A DNA stretch of 64,000 nt from Diplodia intermedia (Eukaryota; Ascomycota; Dothideomycetes; Botryosphaeriales; Botryosphaeriaceae): NCBI GenBank assembly GCA_021495925.1, contig JAKEKT010000055.1:186001-250000 (forward strand), read 5' to 3'. A program made the translations under genes and the position numbers. A model generated the notes under the pieces. The model ran no database searches and was not told where the DNA came from. It saw only the letters and a list, made by a program, of their open reading frames with translations. This document shows, piece by piece, positions 46,140 to 56,309 of the stretch (positions within the stretch are counted from its first letter, which is position 1; the number at the start of each line of letters is the position of its first letter).

Positions 46140-48986
46140 TTAGACTTCTTGTTCATGGTATCCTACAAGAACTCTTTTCAACGTTATGTCATTCTTCCTT
46201 TTAACAGCAAAGTAAGCATAGACCTCTGATTCTTCCGAAGAGATGGAGAATCCAGTATTGGCGACGAAGTCCCTCAAGTAGGATGCTTGCAGCGGGTTGT
46301 ACCGGAGCTCCAATGGTTCGTTCCTATCCGTGGTCCGAATCTTCTCGGGATGGAGGTCCACAAGGTGTAGATAAGGCGTCCTTTTTGCTTGGCTTTGATG
46401 AATTAGTAGGATTGACCGCCCATCCTCGGTGGCTGCTCCCCCAGTGTAACCACTGAAATCGTCCTGGATCGAGTGGACGTAAAAGGCATGTCCGTCGCTG
46501 ATCAGTACATTCGCATTCCCATGTTTGTCAATGGTGAGAAATAGTGGTCGGGCGCTGTTTTCGTCACATAGGTCGCTCAATGCGATTATAAGGTCCCGTG
46601 AGTGAGCGGCAGGAGACGGCACCTATATTTCTTGCGTCAGCCTGTAGACGAAGTTTACTTGCACGGGTAGGCTTACAAATGGGCACTGTATCTGTAAAAA
46701 AGGCTTTTGGTCATCGGATACAACTTGGAATACTTGATAGTGGTCCGTTGCATTATGACGCGTTCGCGACCAGGCGTAAATCCACTTTCCATTGCGGCTG
46801 AAGCAGGCCCTTTTCAAGGCTCCGGGAAGAGGCAGTTCTCTGGCACGATTTGACCCGTTCAAGACGATTTGTAGACTGCTCTCTCCATGGACAATGCAAT
46901 CCCCATCCGCGGATATTGACAAATCAGTCCCCGGGCTTGCGTTGTGAAAAGTTCGCCTGTCCTGGCCACAGAGTAATAACTGCGAGTCTCGGTCAGCGGA
47001 ACCCGTGAAAATAGACACGTGTCCAACCTGGAAGTCTTCGCCTCCCACAGTACGAATCAATGCAGCACAGAAAGTGTCTTCCACAGCAACTTTCTCGACG
47101 TCGTACTTGTGCGTTTCTTCTTCCGTCAATAGATTGCGGGGCTCTTGCGTAGAGTGGTCATTCCATCCTGGGGTGATTGAAAAGGCAGAACAGTTGCGCT
47201 CCGATCTCATCTGCACGATAGCATGGCTGCCGTTGGTAGATATTCGACATTTTGACGGTGTCTTTCGAAGCTCCTTCTTGATTTGATGGCAAACTGGTTG
47301 CGAACCATCAATCATGCGAATCAAGGGGGGATCGTTGGTCGGCATTTCGATATCGGTCGCCTGCTCTGAGGTCGAAGCTTCGGAGGGGGTTGGGAAAATG
47401 AGGTCGTTTGCCCCCATTCTGACCCGATCCCAGGCGATGTCCAGTGGATGTTGCAGATCTTGAGCATTGGGGCGGTCTTCTGGGTCTCGTTCGAGGAGCT
47501 CGTAGATCAGATCCCGAAATCCCTGCAGTCCCGCATCAACGATGTCCAGACCATCAACCCAAGCACGGACATCCTCTCTTAGCGTAAATGTAGAGTCGTA
47601 AAAGTGGGGTTTGTTGTTGCTGTTGCGAACTCTTTCAAGCCCCTTCACGCCACCGGGTCCTCCATGGGCGAACGCCAATATCTCCAACAGAATGCAACCA
47701 AATGACCAGATGTCAGCAGCAGTCCCAGGATCATACTGTGCGGATTCAATCTCTGGTGCTTGGTAGATGCCGGTCCGTAGACGAAGTCCGCTGGCAGCCG
47801 TCCCAGACTCGCTGTTCGATATGTTGCCCATGTGCTTGATTACTGATCCACCGAAGTCGGCTATCTTCCACGTCCATATATCATCCGGCAGATCGGCATA
47901 CGACGATGGGAAGACTAGTATGTTGTCCGGTTTAAGGTCGAGATGATAGCACTTGAATCTGTCTGGTGAGTTTTTGGTACCAAAGCCCCTGTGCAGCCAG
48001 TGGAGAGCATCGCTAAGGTCTTTGGCCTCCCAGAGCAGGAAGCCCGGCTTGAGGTCCCGTCTGATGTCGGCGAAGAAAGTTGCAGAGAAAGCCTCCTGCC
48101 AGTGCAGGATTTGGGAGAGATTGCACTCTGCAGCTTCGAAGATGAGGTGGCCCGTCGAACCGATCTTGATGGCAGAAAAGCACGACTGGATGTTCGGATG
48201 GATCGAAGACGCCTTCTTCAGTTGCTTCAGGTTCCGTAACTCGTTGACGAACTGCCCTCTCTGGTCCGCCGAGAATGTCTTCACCGCAACCACGTCCAAG
48301 GGATCTCCGCTCAAGGTCTCAATCCCTCCTCTGGCCACTTTGCGTCTCGTTACTCTGTGTGTTCCGTGATGAAGCGTTTTTTCCGCGTCCGCAAAGGGCA
48401 AGCGCGTGCCTTCGGGTAAAGATGTTATCTCCGCGTCGCAGTCCGAGAGCCTCAGCTCGGAGATGCGTGCCGGCGAGAACAGATACTGGCTCCTCAGGAA
48501 GTTTTGGGCGTGAGCGTCGAAATCGATCTGGCTCTCGAACAGAGAGTGCAGTGGCTTTGCGTCGGGAAAAGGGAGTTGTTCGTCCTGCCAGCCTCGCCGA
48601 TCGCTGATGCTCAGTTCGGGGAATGCCCTTGCAAACTCGCGCCATCCTTCGTAAGGGTAGAAGATCCAGAGGAGAATCGAGAGCAGCCTCAGGTATTTCT
48701 CATTGATGCCTGGGTCCCGCTCTATCTTCGTGAGCTGCTGGTGGAATGAATCCAGCCGGTTGGCAGGTCTTCCCTCATCACGGGACAGCCATACTGTGTT
48801 CAGCGCATCCGCCGAGACGAATCGCCGATCAAAGTCACCAGGAGGGCACATGGAGTCTTCGAGCGCCCCGCGGATGTCTTTGCACAGGGCCAGGAATTTC
48901 TCCTTTTTGTGACGAGGGTCCAGTCGGTGAAACAGCCATCTCGGAGAAGTCTGGATCGACTGGATGGAAGAGCGGCGTGCGGACAT
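46140..48986 (-). CDS. Large serine/threonine protein kinase with C-terminal extension (930 aa, 2 exons)
   Basis: Exons 46677-48986 and 46140-46622, phase 0, 54-nt intron. Residues 1-200 form an N-terminal region unlike known accessory domains. The kinase domain (about 205-520) has VAVK (Lys236), HLDLKPDN (348-355, Leu in place of the HRD Arg), DFG (377-379), TGIYQAPE and ADIWSFGC, so it keeps all catalytic residues but lacks the Arg that couples to a phosphorylated activation loop. Residues 560-930 are beta-rich with repeats resembling blades (ISTNGSHAIVQM, ISADGDCIVHGE, FSRNGKWIYAW), suggesting a propeller, though no canonical WD is clear. Fungal kinases of this layout are often expanded and functionally unassigned. 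Convergent with the CorA-type gene. Confidence 0.83.
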
Positions 48987-49839
48987 TTGTCGGTCGGTGA
49001 GGACGGTTCACATGGCAAGCGTCGATCGATTCCGCGGCAGTTGTGAGGATTCGAACGGAAAAACTAGTGCGGGTAGGAAAAGCGAATGAGGCAGAAGAAA
49101 TTGCTGTCGCTGTCGCTGTCGCAACACCTGAGATGCAAGGACAAGGCTGATTTGCGACGGGTGGCCGGGTTAGTTAAAGCGACAGCACGCGAAACAGGGC
49201 AATCGCCGCATGTAGGCCCACAGCTAGGCAGTACTAAAGATTCTTCAGGTGCAGGTGCAGTCGTGGCCCCCACCAAGCGGGGCGCTGTGGCTGCCGCTGG
49301 GGCTGAGCGCTGGCTGCTGATAAGCCGCCCTTCGTTGCACCACACTATCATTGACCGGGAACTCGCTAGGCAGCACAGCTTTATTAGCCGCCACACATGC
49401 AGCTTGCGTCACGCATCCACAGCCACTGAATCCTGGGGCACTGATAAAGAGTTGTGCGCTTCAGCCTCCGCCACCAGATTGTATACATGCACCAGCACTG
49501 AGATTCCCTAAACAATTTCTGGAGTTCTCATTGGTTCTTGTATAAATGTCGCTCCTTTGAGCTGTTTCATGCCATGATCTACTGCGTTCCATCCCCGCCA
49601 TTCTTGCCTTGGGCTACCTCTGCACTTCTTGCCCACATTCATTTAAATCAACAACAGCGGGCTTAATAGTCTAATAGCATCAGTTGACATTGCATCACCT
49701 TTTGATTTAGCAACTCAAACACAGCAGCACCATCCGGCTCAGCACACCCTTGCTCGAACCCGGATTTCCATCATTGTCAACGCGCTTTCAATTCTACAAA
49801 TGGCTCTCGCTGATGCCGAGTCAAAGAACCACAGAAACC
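48987..49839. other. Intergenic with a TATA-like box
   Basis: Promoter region of the kinase gene on the left. GTATAAATG at 49541-49549 is a good TATA candidate for a plus-strand transcript and is followed by a CA-rich leader. A GGATTCGAAC sequence at about 49048 recalls a tRNA B-box but no cloverleaf folds around it. Confidence 0.4.
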
Positions 49840-50163
49840 ATGGGCCAGGACATTAACTTCACGGTCACCGATCTGCGGAGGGATGCGGCACTCCTTTTCC
49901 CGCCAGAAGAATCAAATCCAGCCGCACGCCTTGGGCAACACAGCCATTCTTTAGGATCCCGCCGCCGTCATGAGGCTTCTTCTCCACGCAGGAGGCACAC
50001 TAGCGACCCCGCAATCATTAACATCTATCAGCAAAATCCCTGGACTCCAGCAAGGGGTGCAAAGAGTGAAGCTTCGAGCATGCTTGGCTGTGACACCAAA
50101 GAATGCACGTCGACTTGGCTCACACAAGCAAAGGCGAAGCTCCGCCCATTCCCTTCGGCGTAG
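49840..50163 (+). CDS. Possible small hypothetical protein (107 aa)
   Basis: Frame beginning MGQDINFTVTDLRRDAALLFPP and ending at 50163, about 300 bp after a TATA-like box and a long CA-rich leader. An upstream in-frame Met at 49813 or earlier could be used. Sequence is basic, Ser/Arg/His-rich, without signal peptide or motif. Unrecognised; it may be noncoding. Confidence 0.28.
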   Translation: MGQDINFTVTDLRRDAALLFPPEESNPAARLGQHSHSLGSRRRHEASSPRRRHTSDPAIINIYQQNPWTPARGAKSEASSMLGCDTKECTSTWLTQAKAKLRPFPSA

Positions 50164-51410
50164 GCGATTCTCGTACGATGCCAAATGCTCGTCAACTCCG
50201 GGCAGACCGAGAACATCGCTGATGACGTAACCAATCCTCCGAGTAGAGTAGAAGCACCGGCTATTGTTGCTCGGGATTTTTTCGCAACCTCGATGCAGGC
50301 GGTAAAGCTTGACTTTCCTGTGGGCATGCATTACGGTTCTCATTCGACATTATTCCGTCTGTGTATTTTCGAGAGATTCGTTCGAAGTCTCACGCCCCTC
50401 GTTGAAACCATGTGGACGGCGGACACGGGAAATGCATGTTTGGCCCTATATGTGCATTGGTGGTACGCTTTCTAGAGAGCATCCAAGAGTGAAGGTAAGA
50501 CTATTATAACCAACTATTTCTTTGCTAGCTCGAGATCTAAAAATAAAATCTACGTGGCTAACTACACCATGAATTTACTATAAGGAATACGAAGTAGAAG
50601 AATGCATACGTTAAGGCGCTTGGCACGTTCACCGCAGAAATTTCCTTCGTTGATATCTCCCCTTATTTTATTCCAATCAAGTCTCTCCTCTCGGATGCAG
50701 TGGCTTCAACGCTGTGCTATAGCAACTGAAAGGTGCCGCGTCTGTCGTAGCAAAAGAGTGACCAACTCTGGAGTGCGTATGCGGAGATACGGGGCCGTCG
50801 TCGGCCAGTCAGGTCAATGGCTGGATCGGAAGCGGACGCATCCACTCATCGGCGCCACGATTGCGACCTGGCGTAGCAGCCGTGCGCAGCCGCGAGAATC
50901 GCATCGGCGATTGTTCATCTGTGGAGATTGTCGGGACAAGGCGTCTGGGGGCGTGGCCGCAGTACAGGCTATGAAATGGGTAGAGATACGGCAACAACAT
51001 GCTCCCTCTTCCTGCGATGCGACGTCATTCAGCTTGAGCCAAGCATCTGTTCTCGAAACAAGGCAGCTTCCGGTGATTGATTGGTGGGTTCACCGCGTGA
51101 TGGGTTGGTTCGTTGCCGTGATTGGTGTGATGAGCTGCATCTGCAGTGTGATGCGAACTTTGAATCCGGGAGTTTGCAGCCCTGAGGTTGGCAGATCAGC
51201 CTTTGGCTTTCGCTCGCAGCTGCGATTCTGCGCAGACTCGTTATAGCCGACTGCTTCCCGCTGTGAGAATCGCAACTGCGATCGTTCTGTCCACATGGAC
51301 CCAGACATGACTGCATCCGCCCAGCGGGCATCCTCCCACTGTCGACCCATCACCTTCTTCGGATGCCCTATCCATATTCGAAACCCGAAAGCTACACCGG
51401 CGTCTGAAGA
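50164..51410. other. Intergenic
   Basis: No supported gene; the longest frame (50602-51246, plus) has no motif and an erratic composition. Somewhat AT-rich near 50.5-50.6 kb but without RIP-like CA depletion. Contains the inverted repeat listed separately. Confidence 0.45.
51214..51281. repeat. Imperfect inverted repeat (16-bp arms)
   Basis: TCGCAGCTGCGATTCT (51214-51229) and AGAATCGCAACTGCGA (51266-51281) are reverse complements with one mismatch, separated by 36 bp. A related GAGAATCGCATC sequence occurs near 50895. Could be a small hairpin or the remnant of a short inverted-repeat element. Confidence 0.45.
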
Positions 51411-51868
51411 CTGCTCCTGGCGAAAATTAAAGACAATTTCCGATGTGAGGTAAGCCAACTCGGGTTCCGGAGCATCACGTGCAAAAGCTCACAGGCCAGG
51501 AAACATCTTATTGAGGTGCATCGGGCCAAGTTTGAACAAAACCACGACGCCTTTAAGATTCTCAGCACCCATCAGATGCCCGGATGGAAAGCTATGGACA
51601 AATGGATGGTCTATTGCAAGGTGATCTGGCCCGGCATCGCGGATTCCGACATGCCTCATCCTCGTGAGTCTCCATTAGCTCCAATTATACGGTGCCCCAA
51701 CCAGTGATACGAATGCTTTGTCGTATAGACTCCCATACCCCCTATTTGATCGCATTTCAGGCACTGGAGGCCTTGAAGCCCGTGCTTTCCAGCGCCACAA
51801 TCATGCTGGAGGATTGCTCACTTCTGGACGGTGCCGGTTGGGTAGAATGGATGAAGACGAACATGTAG
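51411..51868 (+). pseudogene. Relic of the C2H2 family found intact at 52656
   Basis: Pieces 51411-51449, 51495-51663 and 51729-51868 splice with good GT-AG sites into a frame containing RKHLIEVHRAKFEQNH (a zinc-finger-like RKHL...VH end) and KWMVYCKVIWPGIADSDMPHP. The latter matches, in position and pattern, the KWIDVYKILFPGDIDIPSP and KWRHMFVVLFPSHEPKIPDP segments of the neighbouring gene. Upstream the frame meets a stop (about 51405) and no N-terminal module is found. It is probably a 5'-decayed paralogue; an undetected 5' exon could still rescue it. Confidence 0.5.
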
Positions 51869-52655
51869 GAGTTATTCTGCATAAATCTTCCGTAGCTTTT
51901 ATATTTCATTATAGCGCAATCTCCTTGAGTATATGTACTGTTTGGTATGGAGTAAATGCAGGCAGTTTTCGCGACTTTTTCCACTACAGGCCTACCCGGA
52001 GATCTGGTATATCGGGCGCGCAGGCCAGCGATCTTGATTCAACCTCCACACCCTCATGAGGGACCCTTCCCTGATTTTTGCAATCATTCTCAGTCCGTGC
52101 CGTAAGAAAATTACAATGTTGCCGCATAGTTGAGTCAAGTAGTGTCACGTGATTTTGCAGCTTACGTACGCTATCTTGGCCGACTCGTTGCTTCTCAGGT
52201 CGGGCGAACTCTCACACCTACGGAACTACACAACAACGCAACATCGCGCTCTATTGCGGAAAGCAACCCCGCGACTCTCGCTCCAGCCCCTGATCGACGT
52301 ACATACCATGTCCGCCTGCGAGCTGTAATGCTTAGCCAGACCCAACACGACGCTCGGCCACGCGCACATTTTGCCTCGGCAGTGTGAAGCCTGCCTTGAC
52401 CCGGCTTCTCCAGAGGTTGTAGTGTGACCGACACCACAAAAGTCCGCTCACCCTCTCATCCTGGGCTCTCACCACTTGGACGGCTACCAGGTTTCACGAA
52501 TCAGAAGATCAGCCTTCCCTTTTTTTTTTTTTTTTTGGTCGCGTGGCCAAAAGACACCGGCATTTCTGTCTCGGCAATCGTTCAGCTCAGGCGTTCCCCG
52601 AGATCAGGTACCCGTTCGTCAGTGCATTGTTGCGCTCTGTGCCAGTATCCTTCAC
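51869..52655. other. Intergenic with poly-T tract
   Basis: Promoter side of the double-module zinc-finger gene. Contains a T-run of about 17 near 52520. The frames over it translate the T-run as poly-Phe and are not believed. Confidence 0.45.
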
Positions 52656-54700
52656 ATGGAACGGCTCACACGCCAAGATGCTATAAGAAAAGACGTTGAT
52701 GAGGACGGTACCGAAAGACGATCCTCAGTTCTACGTAGGGAGATGGAGGCGATTGGCTCGTCCGCAGCCACGACTGGTGGCAGCCACCCCATCACAGAAG
52801 TGAATGGGGAAGGCCAGGTTGTTGGTGGACAACGGCATCGTAACAACACCAAAGTACGTGGGCAACATATTCAAGCGACAGAGAAGAGGTTTTCGTGCCC
52901 TTTTCACAAAAGATATCCCCAACGCCCACCGAGATCGACAGCCTGTGTCTATCCTGGATTCACCAAAGTGAGCTATGTAAAGTTGGTATTATCAGCAGAA
53001 TCCGGACGGCTCCACTTGCTAATCTGCGTCAGGGAACACCTGTTCAGGCGGCACAGCCCAACAGTAACATGTTCACTATGTGAGCATCAGTTCGAGAATC
53101 AATCGGACTTCGATGAACACATTCGGTCCAGCGATCAGTGTCGTGAGGCAGGCTCTTTACGTACAAACGCAGACGATATCCTTTCACCTGAGCAAGAATC
53201 TGCTATGAAGTCGGCCTCCAAACGTGGTATGGCGGAAGAAGAGAAGTGGAGACACATGTTTGTAGTGCTTTTTCCGAGCCACGAGCCCAAGATTCCGGAT
53301 CCTTGTGAGCTTTTAGCATACTGATTATCAAGATATGCACTGACTTTCTTCCAGATTGTGAACAGCAGAGTTCAATAGTTTCTGGACGGGACGAAGCGCT
53401 AGCAACATCCAGTCGCTTTACTAACAACGTTATCAACCGGCCCCTCTCTATACTTCCATCGACGAACCAAAGTATGGCATCGACGAACCAAGGAGTAAGG
53501 AGGCACTCAGCGACCTCTTCCCGTCCTTCAAGCTCAACAGATCCCTCTGGATCCCTCGCGAAGCATAAACGCCGTATCCAGGAGAGCTCGCCCGACTCGG
53601 AACAAGCCTCGAAAAGACAGCAATCCTCAAATGCTCATCAACAACGACAAAGACTTGCATGCCCCTTTTTCAAACGAAATCAAATGCGAAGAATTCAGGA
53701 AGGCCCGACCACCGCATCATGCATCTATCCTGGGTTTTCAAGCACAAACCGTCTCAAGTACGTCAATCCGCCATCGTCGATTGGGGAGCCGATTTCTAAT
53801 CTTGTCTTATCAGAGAGCATTTGTATAGGTCTCATAAGCAGCCTCTTTGTTGTCCTCGGTGCGGGGTACGGTTTAACTCTACTCGACAGCTGGAGGCGCA
53901 CTTTAGACAGGTTCGACCATGCATGCCAACCGATAATCATCCAGAACTCCCGGGCTTCAATCACGAACAAGAGCTGTTGTTGAAATCAAAGAAAAGAAGA
54001 CATGATTTGAATTTGGATTCTGAAGAGAAAAAATGGATAGATGTTTACAAAATCCTCTTTCCCGGAGATATTGACATCCCAAGTCCTTGTAAGCCCACCG
54101 CCTTTGAACAATACGTAGACGATGAGTCTCGAAAGACTGATGAAGAAAGATGTCAACTCAGGTGCCCTTCTGCCTTTGTCGTCGAATTATGAGGAGCTTC
54201 AACGATTCGACGAGTCTGGCAGACAAGCTCTCCCCCAGCTTGTACGCGAGGAGCTTCAACGATTCGACGATTTTAGCAGACAAGCTCTACCCCGGCTTGT
54301 ACGCGAGGAGCTTGACATTACAAGGGCAAGCAACCCATCGCTGGCACAAGACTTTGAAAGTAGATTGTCCGATATTGTAAATTCGGCACAGGAGAGAATG
54401 ATGCACGAATATCGGGCGTTGACCTCCCATCTCGCCCCATCGACAGCAGACAACTTATCCGAACTTGATCTACCATGGAGCGTACCCATAAGCGACAAAC
54501 CGTCGGATTACATTGCCACGGAAGAATCATTCCCAACTTCTTCGTTCAAGGAGTCTACTGGGCGGCAGCGCGAATCGCAACCAAGCAGCCACCAAGCTTC
54601 CGTCTGGACTTTCAATAATGAATTTGCACCCGAGAGTCGAATTATATCGGAAGAAGGAATTTCACATGAGCACCCAGATTCTCCATGGCTCTTCGAGTGA
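52656..54700 (+). CDS. Double-module C2H2-type zinc-finger protein (604 aa, 5 exons)
   Basis: Exons 52656-52981, 53033-53304, 53355-53757, 53814-54088 and 54162-54700 keep one frame. Two homologous modules are joined head to tail. Module 1 has FSCPFHKRYPQ...CVYPGF, then EHLFRRHSPTVTCSLCEHQF...DEHIRSSDQC, then EEKWRHMFVVLFP...IPDPY. Module 2 has LACPFFKRNQ...CIYPGF, EHLYRSHKQPLCCPRCGVRF...AHFRQVRPC, then KKWIDVYKILFP...IPSPC. Each module has the CPF-KR zinc motif, a C2H2 finger and the W-LFP box of a fungal family usually carrying one module. The C-terminus has a tandem helix repeat and an acidic Ser-rich tail. Intron 1 uses the rare donor GTTGGT and is a multiple of three without stops. Nucleic-acid or protein binding is inferred; function unknown. 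Confidence 0.72.
54191..54304 (+). repeat. 57-bp in-frame tandem duplication
   Basis: Units 54191-54247 and 54248-54304 each encode EELQRFD..xRQALPxLVR (19 residues); a third partial copy (GAGGAGCTT) starts at 54305. Differences between units are few, so the duplication is fairly recent. It doubles the amphipathic helix near the C-terminus of the zinc-finger protein. Confidence 0.85.
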
Positions 54701-56097
54701 TCTTCTGGTCCTAGTAGGGCTATCAACCACCCCAGCATTGCATCTTCGGACTCTCCCTCCTTTAGTCTCATCACGGACACCGGAAGCTTGAGAGATGGCA
54801 TGCACAGCGGATGACTGGACGACGCTCTTTCCTCAGGAACCACCATGACTTTCCCATCGACCAGCAGGGCCCACACCGCAGCGCCGCCCCCACACCACAG
54901 CGCCACCACCATCAGACCCCGCAGCCATCCACCCGTCCCATCCCACCCTCACCAACAAAACCACGTCCAAACGCCGTCCGTCATCCGCCCCCACACAACC
55001 GCCACCGCATCGCGCCCCAACGGCAGACATTCCTCGCAACAACAACAACAACAACCACAACCACCGCCAAGATCCCTCCCTCCCGACCTCACTCTCCGCC
55101 GCCCGTCACCGACACCGCAGAGCGTCATCAAGCCGCAACGACACGTACGTCGGCGACGGCCACTTCCATCCCGGTCGCCTTTCCTTCCCGGTCCCCGCTC
55201 CACCCACGCACCCTACGCTACCTCTCGCTGCAGACGCGAGCGTCCGAACCCGATGGTACGGTGCCAAGCACAGCTACCAGCGGCACCGCACCGCCATCGG
55301 GCCCAGCCTTACCTGTCGGACACGCATCGGCATGTCGCCGCCGCTGCCCGTGCTGGGTCCTTCCTCCTGGAGGGCTTGTGCCGTGCCCAGCAGCAGCAGC
55401 AGCGGCGGTGGCGGCAGCGGCAGCGGTGGGCTGGGCTTGGGATCCGGTGCGGGTCGAACGGGCATATATACTGACGTCGATGTCGCCATCGCTGCCGCCG
55501 CCGCTGCTGCTGCTTAGCGGTGGACCTGACCTGCGAGAACGAGTGATTTGCGGTGGAGGGCGGACGGGCAGGCAGGAGAGCGAGATCGGAGACGGGATTG
55601 TTCTGTTCGCGAGGGCTCGCGGAACGGCCACGGCGCTCGCTGGACGTGGGCTCCGCGACGCTTATCTCTCGTTATGGCGGGGTGGGGTGGTGGTGGTGGT
55701 GGGGATGATGGGATGGTGTCTGGGGGTCACGAGTGGGTGGGCGGGCGCAGGGGAGAGACGACACTTCTTGCGTGTCGCGGTGATGCGTCGTTGAATCGAT
55801 GCCTTCGGGGACATGCCTTGGGCTCTCTTCTTGGAGTCGGTACTACCAGTCCGGTCAGACATACGGAAAGGGAATTAATTCATCGAAGGCAGGCTTCCTG
55901 GAGAACACAAGACCACAGCTGCAGCCACAAAAAAAAAATATTTCTGCTCGAGATATGAGAATGAAATCTACGTTTCCAACTATGTAGGAACGCGTGTTTT
56001 ACGATTGCTTCGGTAAACGGAGCGTGGTGATTGGGAAGTCATGTTGCACAGGGCCAAAAGAGGCCGGTGCTTCGGCACGCAAAACAAAAAAGTCAAA
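54701..56097. other. Low-complexity GC-rich region, gene content uncertain
   Basis: Long overlapping frames exist on both strands (largest plus 54811-55794, 327 codons; also plus 54845-55474 and minus 55218-55631), driven by CAA, CAG, GGT and CCG repeats. None shows a domain, a signal peptide with sensible continuation, or a splice pattern that picks out one strand. A gene may be hidden here. The stretch 55.8-56.1 kb is ordinary flank of the 5S gene. Confidence 0.4.
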
Positions 56098-56216
56098 ACG
56101 TACAACAGCCGGGATTCCCCAATGGTCACCCACTTGAGTACTAATCGGCCGGTTCGCAGCTTGAGTACGGCTGAGCGGACGGGAAGCCCTATATCCTGCG
56201 ACCTATGGTCGTACGT
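56098..56216 (-). rRNA. 5S ribosomal RNA gene (119 nt)
   Basis: The minus strand reads ACGTACGACCATAGG...GGGCTTCCCGTCCGCTC..., then GCCGTAC, the internal promoter region with GATTAGTA and GTGGGTGACCA, and ends CTGTTGTACGT. The termini pair as a 9-bp helix I (ACGUACGAC with GUUGUACGU, one G-U pair). An A-run on the plus strand (56084-56097) supplies the T-rich Pol III terminator just after the 3' end. Dispersed single 5S genes are the rule in filamentous ascomycetes. Some loop positions differ from the common sequence, so a slightly diverged variant or pseudogene cannot be excluded. Confidence 0.9.
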
Positions 56217-56309
56217 GGAAGGGGAAACTGCTAAGTGCGGTTATATACGCCACAAAAGACGCAGCAGGCACCAGAACAGACGTGTATCCCAACCCATCTT
56301 CCCGGAAGG

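Noticed and set aside
49040..49060. tRNA B-box-like GGATTCGAAC
   Set aside because: No A-box or cloverleaf can be drawn around it in either orientation.
50602..51246. 214-codon plus frame
   Set aside because: No recognisable domain and a composition unlike the neighbouring genes; start and end not supported by splice or promoter signals.
54811..55794. 327-codon plus frame and several rivals over the same DNA
   Set aside because: Low-complexity His/Pro/Gln/Ala/Gly translation with equal-quality frames on both strands; no basis for choosing a gene.
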